Below, in pieces: positions 41,831-51,065 of a stretch of DNA of 64,000 bases (its first letter is position 1; the number at the start of each line of letters is the position of its first letter). The position numbers and the translations under genes are program-made. Source of the stretch: an uncultured Gemmatimonadota bacterium (GTDB taxonomy: Bacteria; Gemmatimonadota; Gemmatimonadetes; Gemmatimonadales; Gemmatimonadaceae); assembly GCA_946480295.1 (NCBI GenBank), contig CAMLIT010000005.1:4776-68775 (forward strand), given 5' to 3'. Under the pieces are notes generated by a model. It had not been told where the DNA came from, made no database searches, and saw only the letters and a list, made by a program, of their open reading frames with translations.

Positions 41831-43915
41831 TCAGCGCGACGCCCTCGCCGCCTGCGCGAAGGGGATGAACACCGGCGCGGTGTCGTCCAGCCCGCGCGGC
41901 GTGCGATAGCGGTACCAGGCGCGTCCGGGAAAGCGCGCGCGGAGGAGGGTGTCGCGCGCGCCGAGGTCGCGGACGAAGACGACGTCGCCGCCGACGCGGC
42001 CGTCCACGACCTGCTGGTAGGCGAGGAAGAGCGGATACACCATCGTGCCGCGTCGGTCGGCGGCGATCTGGCCCAGGCAGGTGGGCGTGAGCCGCGAGCC
42101 GGGGACGATCCACAACGCCCGGTCGGCCGGCAGCCCCGGCACCGGCTCCGCGCGGCCGGCCGCGCGCGCCGCCGCGATCACCTGCGCCCGTTTGGCACCC
42201 CGGTCCACCGTCGGCTCCCGGTCCACCGCGTCCAGCGCCGTCTGGAGGGCGCACGCGTCGTACGTGCTCGCCAGGTGCTCCGCCTCGAACGGCTCGAAGC
42301 CGAGCACCCGCAGCCGCGCGAGCAGGCGCCCGCGCCAGCTCTCGTTGACGAAGACGAGCGCGTGGTGCAGCCCGGCGCGCGCCACCTGCTCGTCGACGTC
42401 AGTCTTGAGCTTCGTCCGCTGGTCGTGGTAGAGCGCGAGGCGGTAGCGCGCCGTCGACGTGCCGATGGGGACGACCCAGGAGACCGCCATGCACAGCGGG
42501 ACGACGACGAGCAGTGCGTGCCGGAGGCGCGGACGTCGCGCGCGCGCGCGCAGGACGGCCGGGGCGCGCGCGGCGAACAGCACGAACGCGGGGAGCGCCG
42601 TGAACAGGAACCGCGGCCCGGCGAAGAAGCCGTCGAACCAGTAGGCGCCGTAGCCCGCGACGAACGCGCCGATGAGCGCGACGAGGAGCACGTCCCAGCG
42701 TGTCGCGCGCCGCAGCGCGAGGAGCGTCGCGGCGACGAAGGCGAGCCCAGGCAGCGGCCACTCGAACAGGTAGCGGTCCATCCGCATCAGGTACCCGGAG
42801 GCGAACATCAGCCCGCGCAGGGGCGTGTGCGGCACGCCGTCGGGTCCCACGTGGAAGCCGACGGCGTGCCCCGGGCCATCGAGCACGGTGTACGCGAACA
42901 GCAGCGGATGCCCGGTGGTGCGCACGTTCGCCCACAGCAGGAGCAGCACGGGCACGGCGCCCACCGCGACCTGCACGGCGACCGACGCCCGCAGCTCGCG
43001 GCGCCGCCGCGCGACGGCGAGCTGGAAGACGCCGACCACCGCCGCCACGAGCACCGCGTCGTACGGCCGCACGAGCGCGACCAGCCCGACGGCGAGGCCG
43101 ATCGTGGCCGCATGCCGCGCCGCCCGCCGCGGCGTCTCCGCGCGCTCCCAGGCCGGCAGCGCGGCGAGCGCGATCATCGTGAAGGCGAGCGCCGGCACGT
43201 GGCTCATCTGGCTGCCGCTCATGATGAGCACCATCGGGCTCGCCACGAAGAGGAGCGTCGCGATGCGCGCGGTGAGCGTGTCGTAGGCGCTCGCGGCGAA
43301 TCGGTAAAAGCTCCAGACGGCGGCCCCGAGCAGCACCGGGTTCACCAGCCACGCCGCCCCGAACGCGAGGCCGAGGGCGATCAGCGCCGGCCCGCCGATC
43401 GGGTACTGCGAGTACCAGCGGCCCGCGCCGTCGTAGACGGGCGCCGTGTTGAAGAAGACGCGGAAGGGCTCCGCGCCTAACGACAATCTCCCGTCGAGGA
43501 GCATGCGCGCGTGCCACTGCTGCGCCATCTCGTCGCTCGTGAACGGCTGCCCGTTGAAGCAGTAGCGGGAGACGGCCGCCGCGGCGACGATGGCGAGCAG
43601 CGCGGCGGCGGTGGCGAACGCGCGGTCCGAGGGCGCGAGCAGCCACCGGCCGGCGCGCCGCGCCGCATCCTCGAGGCGCTCGCCGCCCCGCGCGAGGAGT
43701 GAGGCCGCGAGCGCGACGACGATCGCGCCGAGCACCCACTGGATCACCGCGCCGTCCCACCATGGCACCTCGCGCCCCCCGCTCATCAGGTTCGCCACCG
43801 GCACGAGCCCGAGCGCGACGAGCACGGCGCCGGCCGCCCGGATCGTCAGGCGCGGCGCATCCGCGCCGCGATCCGGCGCGAGGAGGGAGGGGGACACCGG
43901 GGAAGGCACGCCCAT
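41831..43915 (-). CDS. GT-C-type membrane glycosyltransferase (PMT/ArnT-like)
   Basis: 694 residues with about eleven membrane helices in the first 480 and a large soluble C-terminal domain. The first extracytoplasmic loop holds FTSDEMAQQWHAR, fitting the acidic DE/DD catalytic motif of GT-C enzymes that use lipid-linked sugars. It probably modifies lipid A, a glycan or proteins in the envelope; the acceptor is unknown. It lies between queA and ruvB without overlap, so it may be a separate unit within the cluster. Confidence 0.75.
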   Translation of the reverse strand: MGVPSPVSPSLLAPDRGADAPRLTIRAAGAVLVALGLVPVANLMSGGREVPWWDGAVIQWVLGAIVVALAASLLARGGERLEDAARRAGRWLLAPSDRAFATAAALLAIVAAAAVSRYCFNGQPFTSDEMAQQWHARMLLDGRLSLGAEPFRVFFNTAPVYDGAGRWYSQYPIGGPALIALGLAFGAAWLVNPVLLGAAVWSFYRFAASAYDTLTARIATLLFVASPMVLIMSGSQMSHVPALAFTMIALAALPAWERAETPRRAARHAATIGLAVGLVALVRPYDAVLVAAVVGVFQLAVARRRRELRASVAVQVAVGAVPVLLLLWANVRTTGHPLLFAYTVLDGPGHAVGFHVGPDGVPHTPLRGLMFASGYLMRMDRYLFEWPLPGLAFVAATLLALRRATRWDVLLVALIGAFVAGYGAYWFDGFFAGPRFLFTALPAFVLFAARAPAVLRARARRPRLRHALLVVVPLCMAVSWVVPIGTSTARYRLALYHDQRTKLKTDVDEQVARAGLHHALVFVNESWRGRLLARLRVLGFEPFEAEHLASTYDACALQTALDAVDREPTVDRGAKRAQVIAAARAAGRAEPVPGLPADRALWIVPGSRLTPTCLGQIAADRRGTMVYPLFLAYQQVVDGRVGGDVVFVRDLGARDTLLRARFPGRAWYRYRTPRGLDDTAPVFIPFAQAARASR

Positions 43916-43992
43916 CGATCGGAGGACGACCGATCCGTGCCCTGCGTCATCGTCGGCCGGTGCGCCGTGTCACGCGCGCGGCCGGTGGTGCG

Positions 43993-45039
43993 CTAGAACA
44001 GCGTGCCCTGTGGCCCGGGGAGGCCGGAGCCGCCGACGGCGCTCGGCGGCGTGTAACCGAAGTGGCGATAGGCCTGCGCCGTCGCGATGCGGCCGCGCGG
44101 CGTGCGCTGGAGGAAGCCGTTCTGCACGAGGAAGGGCTCGTACACCTCCTCGATCGTGTTCGCGTCCTCGCCGATCGCCGCGCCGATGTTGTTCAGCCCC
44201 ACCGGGCCGCCGTCGAACTTCTCGATGATCGTCTTCAGGATCCGCGCGTCCATGTCGTCGAGGCCGAACTCGTCGACGTCGATCATGCGCAGCGCCTGGC
44301 TGGCCACCTCGCGCGTGATCGTGCCGTCGGCCTTCACCTGCGCGTAGTCGCGCACGCGCCGCAGCAGCCGGTTCGCCACGCGCGGCGTGCCCCGCGAGCG
44401 GCGCGCGATCTCCATCGCCCCGTCGGCGGCGATCGCCACGCGCAGCACCTCCGCCGACCGCTGCACGATCTGCTGCAGGTCCTCGGCCGGGTAGTAGTTC
44501 AGCCGCTCGACGATGCCGAAGCGCGCGCGCATCGGCGGCGTCAGCATGCCAAAGCGCGTCGTCGCGCCGATGAGCGTGAAGCGCTCGATCGGCATCGTGA
44601 TCGTCTGCGCCTTCGGCCCTTCCGACAGCCGGATGTCGATCCGGTAGTCCTCCATCGCCGGATAGAGGAACTCCTCGATGATCGGCCGCAGCCGGTGGAT
44701 CTCGTCGATGAAGAGGATGTCGCCCGGGCGCAGGTTCGTCAGCGTGCCCACGAGATCGCCCGGCTTCTCCAGCGCCGGCCCCGAGGTCGTGCGGATGTTG
44801 ACCCCCAGCTCGCGCGCGACGAGCTCGGCCAGCGTGGTCTTGCCCAGTCCCGGCGGGCCGTAGAAGATCGCGTGGTCCAGCGGCTCGCGCCGAGCGAGCG
44901 CCGCGTCGATCCACAGCTGGAGGCTCTCCTTCACCTTCTGCTGCCCGATGAACTCCGCCAGGCGTTGCGGTCGCAGGGACAGCTCGACGACCGATTCCTC
45001 GGCGAGCACTTCGGGGGTGGTGATCTCGGCGCGTGACAT
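43993..45039 (-). CDS. ruvB: Holliday junction branch migration helicase RuvB
   Basis: 348 residues. AAA+ motor that drives branch migration with RuvA. Walker [10 protein letters not shown] is at 61-69, Walker B LFIDEIHR follows, then the conserved sensor region [12 protein letters not shown]-terminal winged helix binds DNA. ruvA and ruvC lie apart at 52164-53329. A TATATT (45098-45093, minus strand) about 55 bases upstream could be its -10 box; no clear -35 is seen. Confidence 0.95.
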   Translation of the reverse strand: MSRAEITTPEVLAEESVVELSLRPQRLAEFIGQQKVKESLQLWIDAALARREPLDHAIFYGPPGLGKTTLAELVARELGVNIRTTSGPALEKPGDLVGTLTNLRPGDILFIDEIHRLRPIIEEFLYPAMEDYRIDIRLSEGPKAQTITMPIERFTLIGATTRFGMLTPPMRARFGIVERLNYYPAEDLQQIVQRSAEVLRVAIAADGAMEIARRSRGTPRVANRLLRRVRDYAQVKADGTITREVASQALRMIDVDEFGLDDMDARILKTIIEKFDGGPVGLNNIGAAIGEDANTIEEVYEPFLVQNGFLQRTPRGRIATAQAYRHFGYTPPSAVGGSGLPGPQGTLF

Positions 45040-45227
45040 GGGCTACACAGTATCAGCTTCTCGGGGGTCGTCCAACCGGTCGGGTCCAGCGAAATATACC
45101 CCGAAGAGAGTCCGAAGATAGGGCAGTGTGCGACGTGACCGGGCTCACACCCGGGGCGTCTGCAACAGTCACGTCGGGCGCCGCGACTCGCCGCGCCCGT
45201 GCTTCCTCCTTCCGGTCACCGAAGTCC

Positions 45228-46298
45228 ATGCCCTATCGCCTCGCGAGGCGCATCGCCGCTGGTGCGCTCGTGTTCGCCGCCGCCTGCGACGTTCCCACCG
45301 GAATGCCGCGGTGGCAGGAGACCTGGAACATCCCCGCGAAGTCGACGACGATCTCCGTCGCCTCCCTCCTCCCCTCCGGCGTCGTCGTCACGCCGGACAG
45401 CAGCGCCTTCCAGGTGGACCTCGCAGACGTGAGCGTCACCCGTCAGCTCGGGCAGGATTGCGCGGAGTGCGCGGCGGCCGACGGGATGATTGTCCCCAAG
45501 CCGGCGTTCACCATGACCGCGTCCGCGAGCAGCGCGCTCCCCGCCGCCGTGGACAGCGTCGCCCTCGTGAGCGACACGCTCACCCTCACCATCGCCAACG
45601 GCCTGGACTTCGACCCGCTCCGCCCGGGGGCGACGGCGCGCGGGTATCTCCTCCTCACCGTGTCGAACGGGAGCACCACCATCGCGCGCGACTCGGTGGA
45701 TGGCGTGGACACGGCCATGCCGGCCGGCCAGTCGCTCGTCCGCAGGATCCCGCTCGTGGGCGCCGTGAGCGGCAGCGCGCCGTTCCGGATCGGCGCGACG
45801 CACTACTCGCCGCAGGGGGACTCCGTGCAGATGCACGCCTCAGAGACGGTGACCGTCACCGCCTCGGTGGGCACCCTGCTCGCGTCGAGCGCACGGGTGA
45901 AGGTGCAGAACCAGGACGTCAGCGCGGCGCCGGTGTCGCTCGACCTCTCCGGGGTGAGCAGCTCCGTGGCGAGCCGCGTCCAGAGCGGTTCGCTCGACCT
46001 CGACGTCACGAATCCCTTCGCCGTGCAGGGGACGGTCACGCTGTACCTGACCGGCACCGCCGTCTCCGGCCAGCGGGTGAACCTGCTGAAGACGGTGGCG
46101 TTGTCGAGCGCCGCGGCTTCGACGAGCGTCGTGACGTTCGACCAGGCCGAGGTGCAGCAGCTCCTCGGCGCCAAGATCTCGCTGCAGATGGGCGGCTCCG
46201 TGAGCGGGCCGTCGGGGGTGGTGACGGTCACGCCTCGTCAGGCGGTCGACGTCTCGACGCGCTTCGAGGTCGTCCTCAACACGGAGAGCGGCCAGTGA
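45228..46298 (+). CDS. Hypothetical outer-envelope lipoprotein
   Basis: 356 residues. The signal RRIAAGALVFAAAC ends in a lipobox, so it is a lipoprotein. The mature part is beta-rich, with Ser/Thr/Val-rich strands, one CAEC pair and no recognised domain. ATG at 45228 is the only start that puts the signal at the N terminus. The beta-barrel gene begins inside its stop codon (GTGA), so the two are likely made together and may form an outer-membrane complex. Confidence 0.75.
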   Translation: MPYRLARRIAAGALVFAAACDVPTGMPRWQETWNIPAKSTTISVASLLPSGVVVTPDSSAFQVDLADVSVTRQLGQDCAECAAADGMIVPKPAFTMTASASSALPAAVDSVALVSDTLTLTIANGLDFDPLRPGATARGYLLLTVSNGSTTIARDSVDGVDTAMPAGQSLVRRIPLVGAVSGSAPFRIGATHYSPQGDSVQMHASETVTVTASVGTLLASSARVKVQNQDVSAAPVSLDLSGVSSSVASRVQSGSLDLDVTNPFAVQGTVTLYLTGTAVSGQRVNLLKTVALSSAAASTSVVTFDQAEVQQLLGAKISLQMGGSVSGPSGVVTVTPRQAVDVSTRFEVVLNTESGQ

Positions 46299-47569
46299 GC
46301 GCGCGCCCCGGGATGGCAAGCGCGTGGCGCGCCGCCGCGGTCGCGGCGCTCGTCGCCGCGCCGGGCGCGCTGGCGTCGGCGCAGCAGTCGAGCGCCAGCG
46401 TCACGGCGTACGGCATGGCCGGCAGCTACACGGCGCTGGCGCGCGGCTACGACGCCGTCGCGTGGAACCCGGCGAACCTCGGCCTCCCCGGCAACCCGGC
46501 GTTCTCGCTCTCGCTGCTCGCGGCGGGGGGCACGTCCGGCGTCGATCCGGTGAGCCTCGCCGACATCAAGCAGTACCAGGGCGTGACGCTCCCCGCGTCC
46601 GTGAAGCAGGAGTGGCTCGAGCGCGTGACGGCGAACGGCGGCGAGACGGGGCAGGGGAACGCGGGGGTGAGCTACCTCGCGCTCAGCGCGGGGCGCGTCG
46701 CGCTGCAGGTCTCGTCGAATGCCTCGCTCGGCGCGAAGATGACCCCCGACGCATTCGAGGCGCTGCTGTACGGCAACGCCGGGCGCACGGGCACGCCGCG
46801 CGATCTCGACTTCAGCGGCTCGCAGTTCGACGGCAGCGCGTTCACCACCGCCGCCGCGAGCGTCGGCATCCCGCTCGGCGCCCATCTCGCGCTCGGCGTC
46901 ACCGGCAAGTACGTCCTCGGCAACTTCGTCGAGCACGCGGCGGACGCGGGCAGCTCGGTGACGTCGAGCGGCGTGGCGGTGAGCTTCCCCGTCGTCTACA
47001 GCCCGCCCGACAGCGGACAGGTCGTGGGCAGCGGCGCGGGCGTGGACGTCGGCGCGGCGTGGACGGGCGAGCGCCTGACGTGGAGCGCCACCGTGCGGAA
47101 CGTGTTCAACAGCTTCGCGTGGAACGAGGCGAAGCTCGTGACGAAGGAGGGGTCGGCGACGTTCGATGGCACGACGAACGCCACGAGCTTCGACGACCAG
47201 CCCTTCGCCAGCGCCCCGCAGTCGCTGCGCTACGAGGTGGCGAGCGACCGCTTCGAGCCGGCGGCCGCGGTCGGCGTCGCGTACCTGCTCTCCCCGTCGC
47301 TGACGATCGCCGGCGACGCACACCGCGCGCTGCGCGACGGCGGCATCCAGCTGGACGCGCCGACGCAGGTGAGCGGTGGCGTGGAGTACCGCGGCATCCC
47401 GCTGCTGCCGCTCCGCATCGGCGCCGCGTACGTTACCGATGGCTGGGCGGCGTCGGCGGGCGTCGGCCTGCACCTCGGCCCGTACGAGCTCGGCGTCGCC
47501 GGGATGGTGCGCGAGCGGGACGGGATGCGCGAGACGGGAGCGATGGTGGGGTTGGTGTCGGTGAGGTAG
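46295..47569 (+). CDS. Outer-membrane beta-barrel, PorV/TraF/FadL-like
   Basis: 424 residues from GTG at 46295. A signal peptide ends near ASAQ. The mature N terminus SVTAYGMAGSYTALARGYDAV and AWNPANLGLPGNPAFSLSL resemble the opening of PorV, TraF-like and FadL-type barrels, where the first loop reads 'A..NPA.L'. Alternating strands continue to the end (VGLVSVR). It could be a type IX secretion-related porin or a lipid transporter; I cannot separate these. It ends with TAG merged with a palindromic repeat. Confidence 0.7.
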   Translation: MSARPGMASAWRAAAVAALVAAPGALASAQQSSASVTAYGMAGSYTALARGYDAVAWNPANLGLPGNPAFSLSLLAAGGTSGVDPVSLADIKQYQGVTLPASVKQEWLERVTANGGETGQGNAGVSYLALSAGRVALQVSSNASLGAKMTPDAFEALLYGNAGRTGTPRDLDFSGSQFDGSAFTTAAASVGIPLGAHLALGVTGKYVLGNFVEHAADAGSSVTSSGVAVSFPVVYSPPDSGQVVGSGAGVDVGAAWTGERLTWSATVRNVFNSFAWNEAKLVTKEGSATFDGTTNATSFDDQPFASAPQSLRYEVASDRFEPAAAVGVAYLLSPSLTIAGDAHRALRDGGIQLDAPTQVSGGVEYRGIPLLPLRIGAAYVTDGWAASAGVGLHLGPYELGVAGMVRERDGMRETGAMVGLVSVR

Positions 47570-47750
47570 GGACGCGGGACGCGGGACGCGGGACGCGCGG
47601 CGCGCTGACCGCACGTCGTTGGTTCTTGGTCGTTGGTTCTTCGCGGACCTCCGGACGATCCGAGCCGCGTCCCGAGGTCCGCCAACGACGAACGACCAAC
47701 GACCAATCACGTCGTTGCGCCTCCCGCCTCCCGTCTCCCGCCCCACCCCC
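47567..47750. repeat. Palindromic element between convergent genes (GGGACGC and GCCTCCC arms)
   Basis: Starts TAGGGACGCGGGACGCGG, the TAG being the stop of the barrel gene; four GGGACGC-type units follow. The core has GTTCTTGGTCGTTGGT (47622-47637) and the inverse CGACGAACGACCAACGACC. The right arm is GCCTCCC, GCCTCCC, GTCTCCC (47718 on). It ends at the stop of the minus-strand aminotransferase. First 26 bases match the 30621 element. Confidence 0.85.
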
Positions 47751-48908
47751 TCACACCCTTTCCCTGATCCCCACCAACCGCTCCGCCGCCCGCTCCAGCG
47801 TCTCGGCGCGCTTGCAGAACGCGAAGCGCACGAGCGAGCGCCCCAGCTCGCGATCGTGATAGAAGCTCGACCCGGGGACCGTGGCGACGCCGATCTCCTG
47901 CGCCATCCACTTCGCGAAGGTCACGTCGTCCAGGTCGCTGAGCTCCGAGAAGTCGCCGAGGATGTAGTACGCGCCCTCGGGCACCGTGAAGCGGAACCCC
48001 GCCTCGGTGAGCGCGTCGACCATGATGTGGCGCCGGGCGCGGTAGTCGAGCGCGAGGTGGTTGAAGTACTCGGCGTCGAACGAGAGGCCGATGGCGCCGG
48101 CCGCCTGGAGCGGCGCCGGTGCGCCGACGGTGAGGAAGTCGTGCACCTTGCGGATCGGCGACGTCTGCGCCGGAGGCGCGATCGCGTAGCCGAGCCGCCA
48201 GCCCGTGCAGCTGAACGTCTTCGAGAGGCCGGAGATCGTGACCGTGCGGTCGCGCATGCCGGGCCACGTCGCGAGCACGTGGTGGTCGCCGGCGAAGCGG
48301 ATGTGCTCGTAGATCTCGTCGGTGATCGCCCACGCGTCGAACTCCTGGCAGAGCTCCGCGATCAGCGTCAGCTCGTCGCGCGTGAGCACGCGGCCGGTGG
48401 GGTTGTGCGGCGTGTTGACGATGATCGCCTTCGTGCGCGGGCTGAAGGCGCGGCGCAGCCGATCCGGATCGAGCCGCCAGTCGGGGCGCTCGAAGGGGAC
48501 GAACACCGGCGTCGCGTCGGCGAGGATCGCGTCGGGGCCGTAGTTCTCGTAGAACGGCTCGAGGACGATCACCTCGTCGCCGGGGTCGATCAGCGCGAGG
48601 AACACCGACGCCATCGCCTCCGTCGCGCCGCACGTCACCGTCACCTCGCGGTCGGCGTCCACCTCCATGGCGTACCAGCGGCGGTACTTCTCGGCCACGG
48701 CGTTCCGCAGCGCGGGTGAGCCCCAGGTGACGGCGTACTGGTTCACGTCGCCATGGATCGCGGCGCACGCCGCATCCTTCAGCGGCTGCGGCATCGGGAA
48801 GTCGGGGAAGCCCTGCGCGAGGTTCACCGCCTCGTAGAGGTTGGCGATCCGGGTCATCTCGCGGATCACCGATTCGGTGAAGGTCGAGGTCCGCCTGGCG
48901 GGTTGCAT
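47751..48908 (-). CDS. PLP-dependent class I aminotransferase
   Basis: 385 residues. The PLP lysine lies in SGLSKTFSCTGWRLGY and the family segments NTPHNPTGRV and FYENYGPD are present. This layout matches the aspartate/methionine/kynurenine aminotransferase branch (fold type I). The substrate cannot be assigned from sequence. It is transcribed away from the lipoprotein gene at 49142. Confidence 0.92.
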   Translation of the reverse strand: MQPARRTSTFTESVIREMTRIANLYEAVNLAQGFPDFPMPQPLKDAACAAIHGDVNQYAVTWGSPALRNAVAEKYRRWYAMEVDADREVTVTCGATEAMASVFLALIDPGDEVIVLEPFYENYGPDAILADATPVFVPFERPDWRLDPDRLRRAFSPRTKAIIVNTPHNPTGRVLTRDELTLIAELCQEFDAWAITDEIYEHIRFAGDHHVLATWPGMRDRTVTISGLSKTFSCTGWRLGYAIAPPAQTSPIRKVHDFLTVGAPAPLQAAGAIGLSFDAEYFNHLALDYRARRHIMVDALTEAGFRFTVPEGAYYILGDFSELSDLDDVTFAKWMAQEIGVATVPGSSFYHDRELGRSLVRFAFCKRAETLERAAERLVGIRERV

Positions 48909-48931
48909 CGATGTCGAGGGTCGGAGCGTGA

Positions 48932-48943
48932 ATCTTCGAAGAT
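48932..48943. repeat. 12-bp perfect palindrome upstream of the aminotransferase
   Basis: ATCTTCGAAGAT lies 24 bases upstream of the aminotransferase start, in the divergent gap 48909-49141. Its position fits a dimeric repressor or activator site. No recognised regulator box. Confidence 0.3.
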
Positions 48944-49141
48944 CGACCCCCCACGAGGCCGACGCAAGCCGAAGGGCGGCCGGGCGTGGCCCGCCTCCTG
49001 CCTAACGATGGGCCGTGCCGGACGGCCGGCGCGACCGGCCTCGGCCGTTGCGCGCGTGCGCCGCCCGTCGTCCTCCGAGCACCCCCGCCGCCGTGCGCCG
49101 TTTGGCGGCGCTTCCACCCACCAGATTCTCGAGACTCTCGC

Positions 49142-49873
49142 ATGCGTCGTACGTCCACCCGCGCTCTCGCTTTCGTCGCGTTCGCCGCGCTCGCCGCGGT
49201 CGCGGCCTGCAGCTCCGATTCCTCCACCGGCCCGAAGTCGTCCGTCACGACCCAGCAGGCCTACGACCTCTTCACGACCGTCTCCCAGGACACGTCGCGT
49301 CAGGCGTCGTACGGCGACCTCGTCACCTCCGGCCGGCTGGTCGCCGCGCTCGGCTCCCCCGTCGGCGACGTCTCGGTCTCGGTGGACGGCCAGAGCGAGA
49401 CCTTCCACGCCATGGCGCTCGCGCTGCGCGGCGACTCGGCGGGCGTGCCGCTCGACTCGAGCCTCGTCGTGCTCGGCTGGCGCGGCGACCAGGCGAACGA
49501 GATGTTCCTCGCCGAGGCGTACAGCGACTCCGGCAGCACGGGCTACCCGCTGAACGACGTCACCTACGTCCGCGACGGCCAGGTCTTCTACACCGAGAGC
49601 GGGCTGTCGCTCTCGTACGCGCCGGCCTCCGGGAGCTGCACGCCCGCCACGGTGAGCGGGGACGACTTCGTCGCCCTGGTGCAGACCCTCTCGTATGGCT
49701 GCAGCGGCGCGAAGTTCTCCGCCAGCTTCTCCGGTGCGCTGACGGGCGACATCACCACGGCGACCGTGTCGTTCGCGCTGTCGGGCTTCCAGGGAGCCCA
49801 CATCTCCCTGCACGAGGATGGGTCGGTGAGCGCCAACCGCGTCCCCGCGCGCCTCGGCCGGCTGCACTTCTGA
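49142..49873 (+). CDS. Hypothetical lipoprotein
   Basis: 243 residues from ATG at 49142. The signal RALAFVAFAALAAVAAC has lipobox VAAC. Mature sequence is Ser/Thr/Gly-rich beta strands with two cysteines in the second half (SCTP and YGCSG) that could pair. A strong terminator hairpin follows. No known domain; probably an outer-envelope structural or adhesive protein. Confidence 0.75.
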   Translation: MRRTSTRALAFVAFAALAAVAACSSDSSTGPKSSVTTQQAYDLFTTVSQDTSRQASYGDLVTSGRLVAALGSPVGDVSVSVDGQSETFHAMALALRGDSAGVPLDSSLVVLGWRGDQANEMFLAEAYSDSGSTGYPLNDVTYVRDGQVFYTESGLSLSYAPASGSCTPATVSGDDFVALVQTLSYGCSGAKFSASFSGALTGDITTATVSFALSGFQGAHISLHEDGSVSANRVPARLGRLHF

Positions 49874-49893
49874 CCTCGCCGGCCGCCAAACGG

Positions 49894-49930
49894 GAGCGGG
49901 GCGTCGCGCGACGAGCGCGACGCCCCGCTC
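49894..49930 (+). terminator. Rho-independent-like terminator hairpin
   Basis: GAGCGGGGCGTCGCGC (49894-49909), loop GACGA, and GCGCGACGCCCCGCTC (49915-49930) form a perfect 16-bp stem 21 bases after the lipoprotein stop. A T-run is missing (TCGCATTG follows), but the stem is the strongest in the window. Confidence 0.7.
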
Positions 49931-50112
49931 TCGCATTGGTGGCCGCCCGTGCGGCGCCGCGGCGCGGGCGTGGTCAGTGCTGCGGGAACGCGACGCGATA
50001 TGAGCGTGTTGAGATGATGCGGGTCCAGCATGTGACCGCATGAGCAGCGCGTCGTCCATCGGATGCGGGCACTGATCTCAGCGTCTCGCGTCCCTTCACC
50101 AGCAGAGGATCT

Positions 50113-50736
50113 ATGCGGCCATTCGTCGCGCTGGCGTTTCTTGGCATGGCAGTCGTAGCCGCTCCGTCCGTGCAGGCGCAAGCCACTCCCATTCAGTCCC
50201 GTGCGTCGGGCTTCTATCTCGGCCTCGGTCTGGAGGGTAATGGCATCGTGACCAGCCCTTCGGGTTCGGCTTCAACGTCGGAATCTGGAGCCGGCGCCGG
50301 CCTAGTACTCGGCTACGGCTTCAACCGTACATGGTCGCTGTACGGGGACGTAAGCGATGCGAGCATCAACGCGGCAGACGGTAGTGGCAACTACTCACTG
50401 GCACACGTCGATCTCGGGACCCGCGTGCACTTCCGTGCCGGTCCGAACACCGTCGTCCCGTTTCTTCAGTTCGGGGTCTCCGGCCGCGGCGAGAGCCAGA
50501 ACGTGACCGATGCGAACGGAGTGTCGCACTCGGTGTCTGCAAGCGGCGCGGGGGTGTTCCTCGGGGGCGGTGCAGAATTCCATTTCACGCCGGCGATGGC
50601 TTTCTCTGCCGCAGCCACGTGGTCGTTTGGCAACTTCAGCAACTATCAGATCGACAACCAGAGTGTGTCGGGCGAATCGGTAAGTGCAACGAGCGCTCGC
50701 GTGCACCTCGGGCTGGTGTGGTTTCCTGGGGCGTAA
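50113..50736 (+). CDS. Small outer-membrane beta-barrel protein
   Basis: 207 residues. The signal peptide ends near VQAQ. Short amphipathic strands (GFYLGLGLEGNG, GLVLGYGFNRTWSLYGDVS, HVDLGTRVHF, FLQFGVSG, LGGGAEFHF, VHLGLVWF) give an eight-strand, OmpA/OmpX-like barrel. AGAGGA lies 4 bases before the ATG. Its codon use is less GC-biased than most genes here, and it sits in a lower-GC patch. Confidence 0.8.
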   Translation: MRPFVALAFLGMAVVAAPSVQAQATPIQSRASGFYLGLGLEGNGIVTSPSGSASTSESGAGAGLVLGYGFNRTWSLYGDVSDASINAADGSGNYSLAHVDLGTRVHFRAGPNTVVPFLQFGVSGRGESQNVTDANGVSHSVSASGAGVFLGGGAEFHFTPAMAFSAAATWSFGNFSNYQIDNQSVSGESVSATSARVHLGLVWFPGA

Positions 50737-50838
50737 CCCTGCGCTAAGGCCGACATCGTTCATTCCGGCACCTCGCCCGTGGCGAGGCGTCCGCCGGTAA
50801 GAAGGCACAGTCGGCTCAGCACCAACTGGAGGCGGTAG

Positions 50839-50875
50839 AGCGGAGTCGCGCCCTCGCGGCTCCGCTTTGCTCTTT
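50839..50875 (+). terminator. Terminator-like hairpin with T-rich tail
   Basis: AGCGGAGTCGCG pairs with CGCGGCTCCGCT (one T-G wobble) across a CCCT loop, followed by TTGCTCTTT. It is about 100 bases after the small barrel gene and probably ends its transcript. Confidence 0.55.
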
Positions 50876-51065
50876 GGCCGGATCAGGAGTCGGAAGCCCG
50901 CTCGCGCCGAGACGAACGCGTACGGGGGTGAGAAGGTGTGCCGGAAAGCGGCGGGTCACACCATGCGAGCCTCAAGCGACGACGCCGGCGTGTCGAACCG
51001 AGTTGTACGCAGGCCATCGTTGCGGCCGCTCCTTCTCAACGGCGTCAGGTCCCGAATAACAAGCA

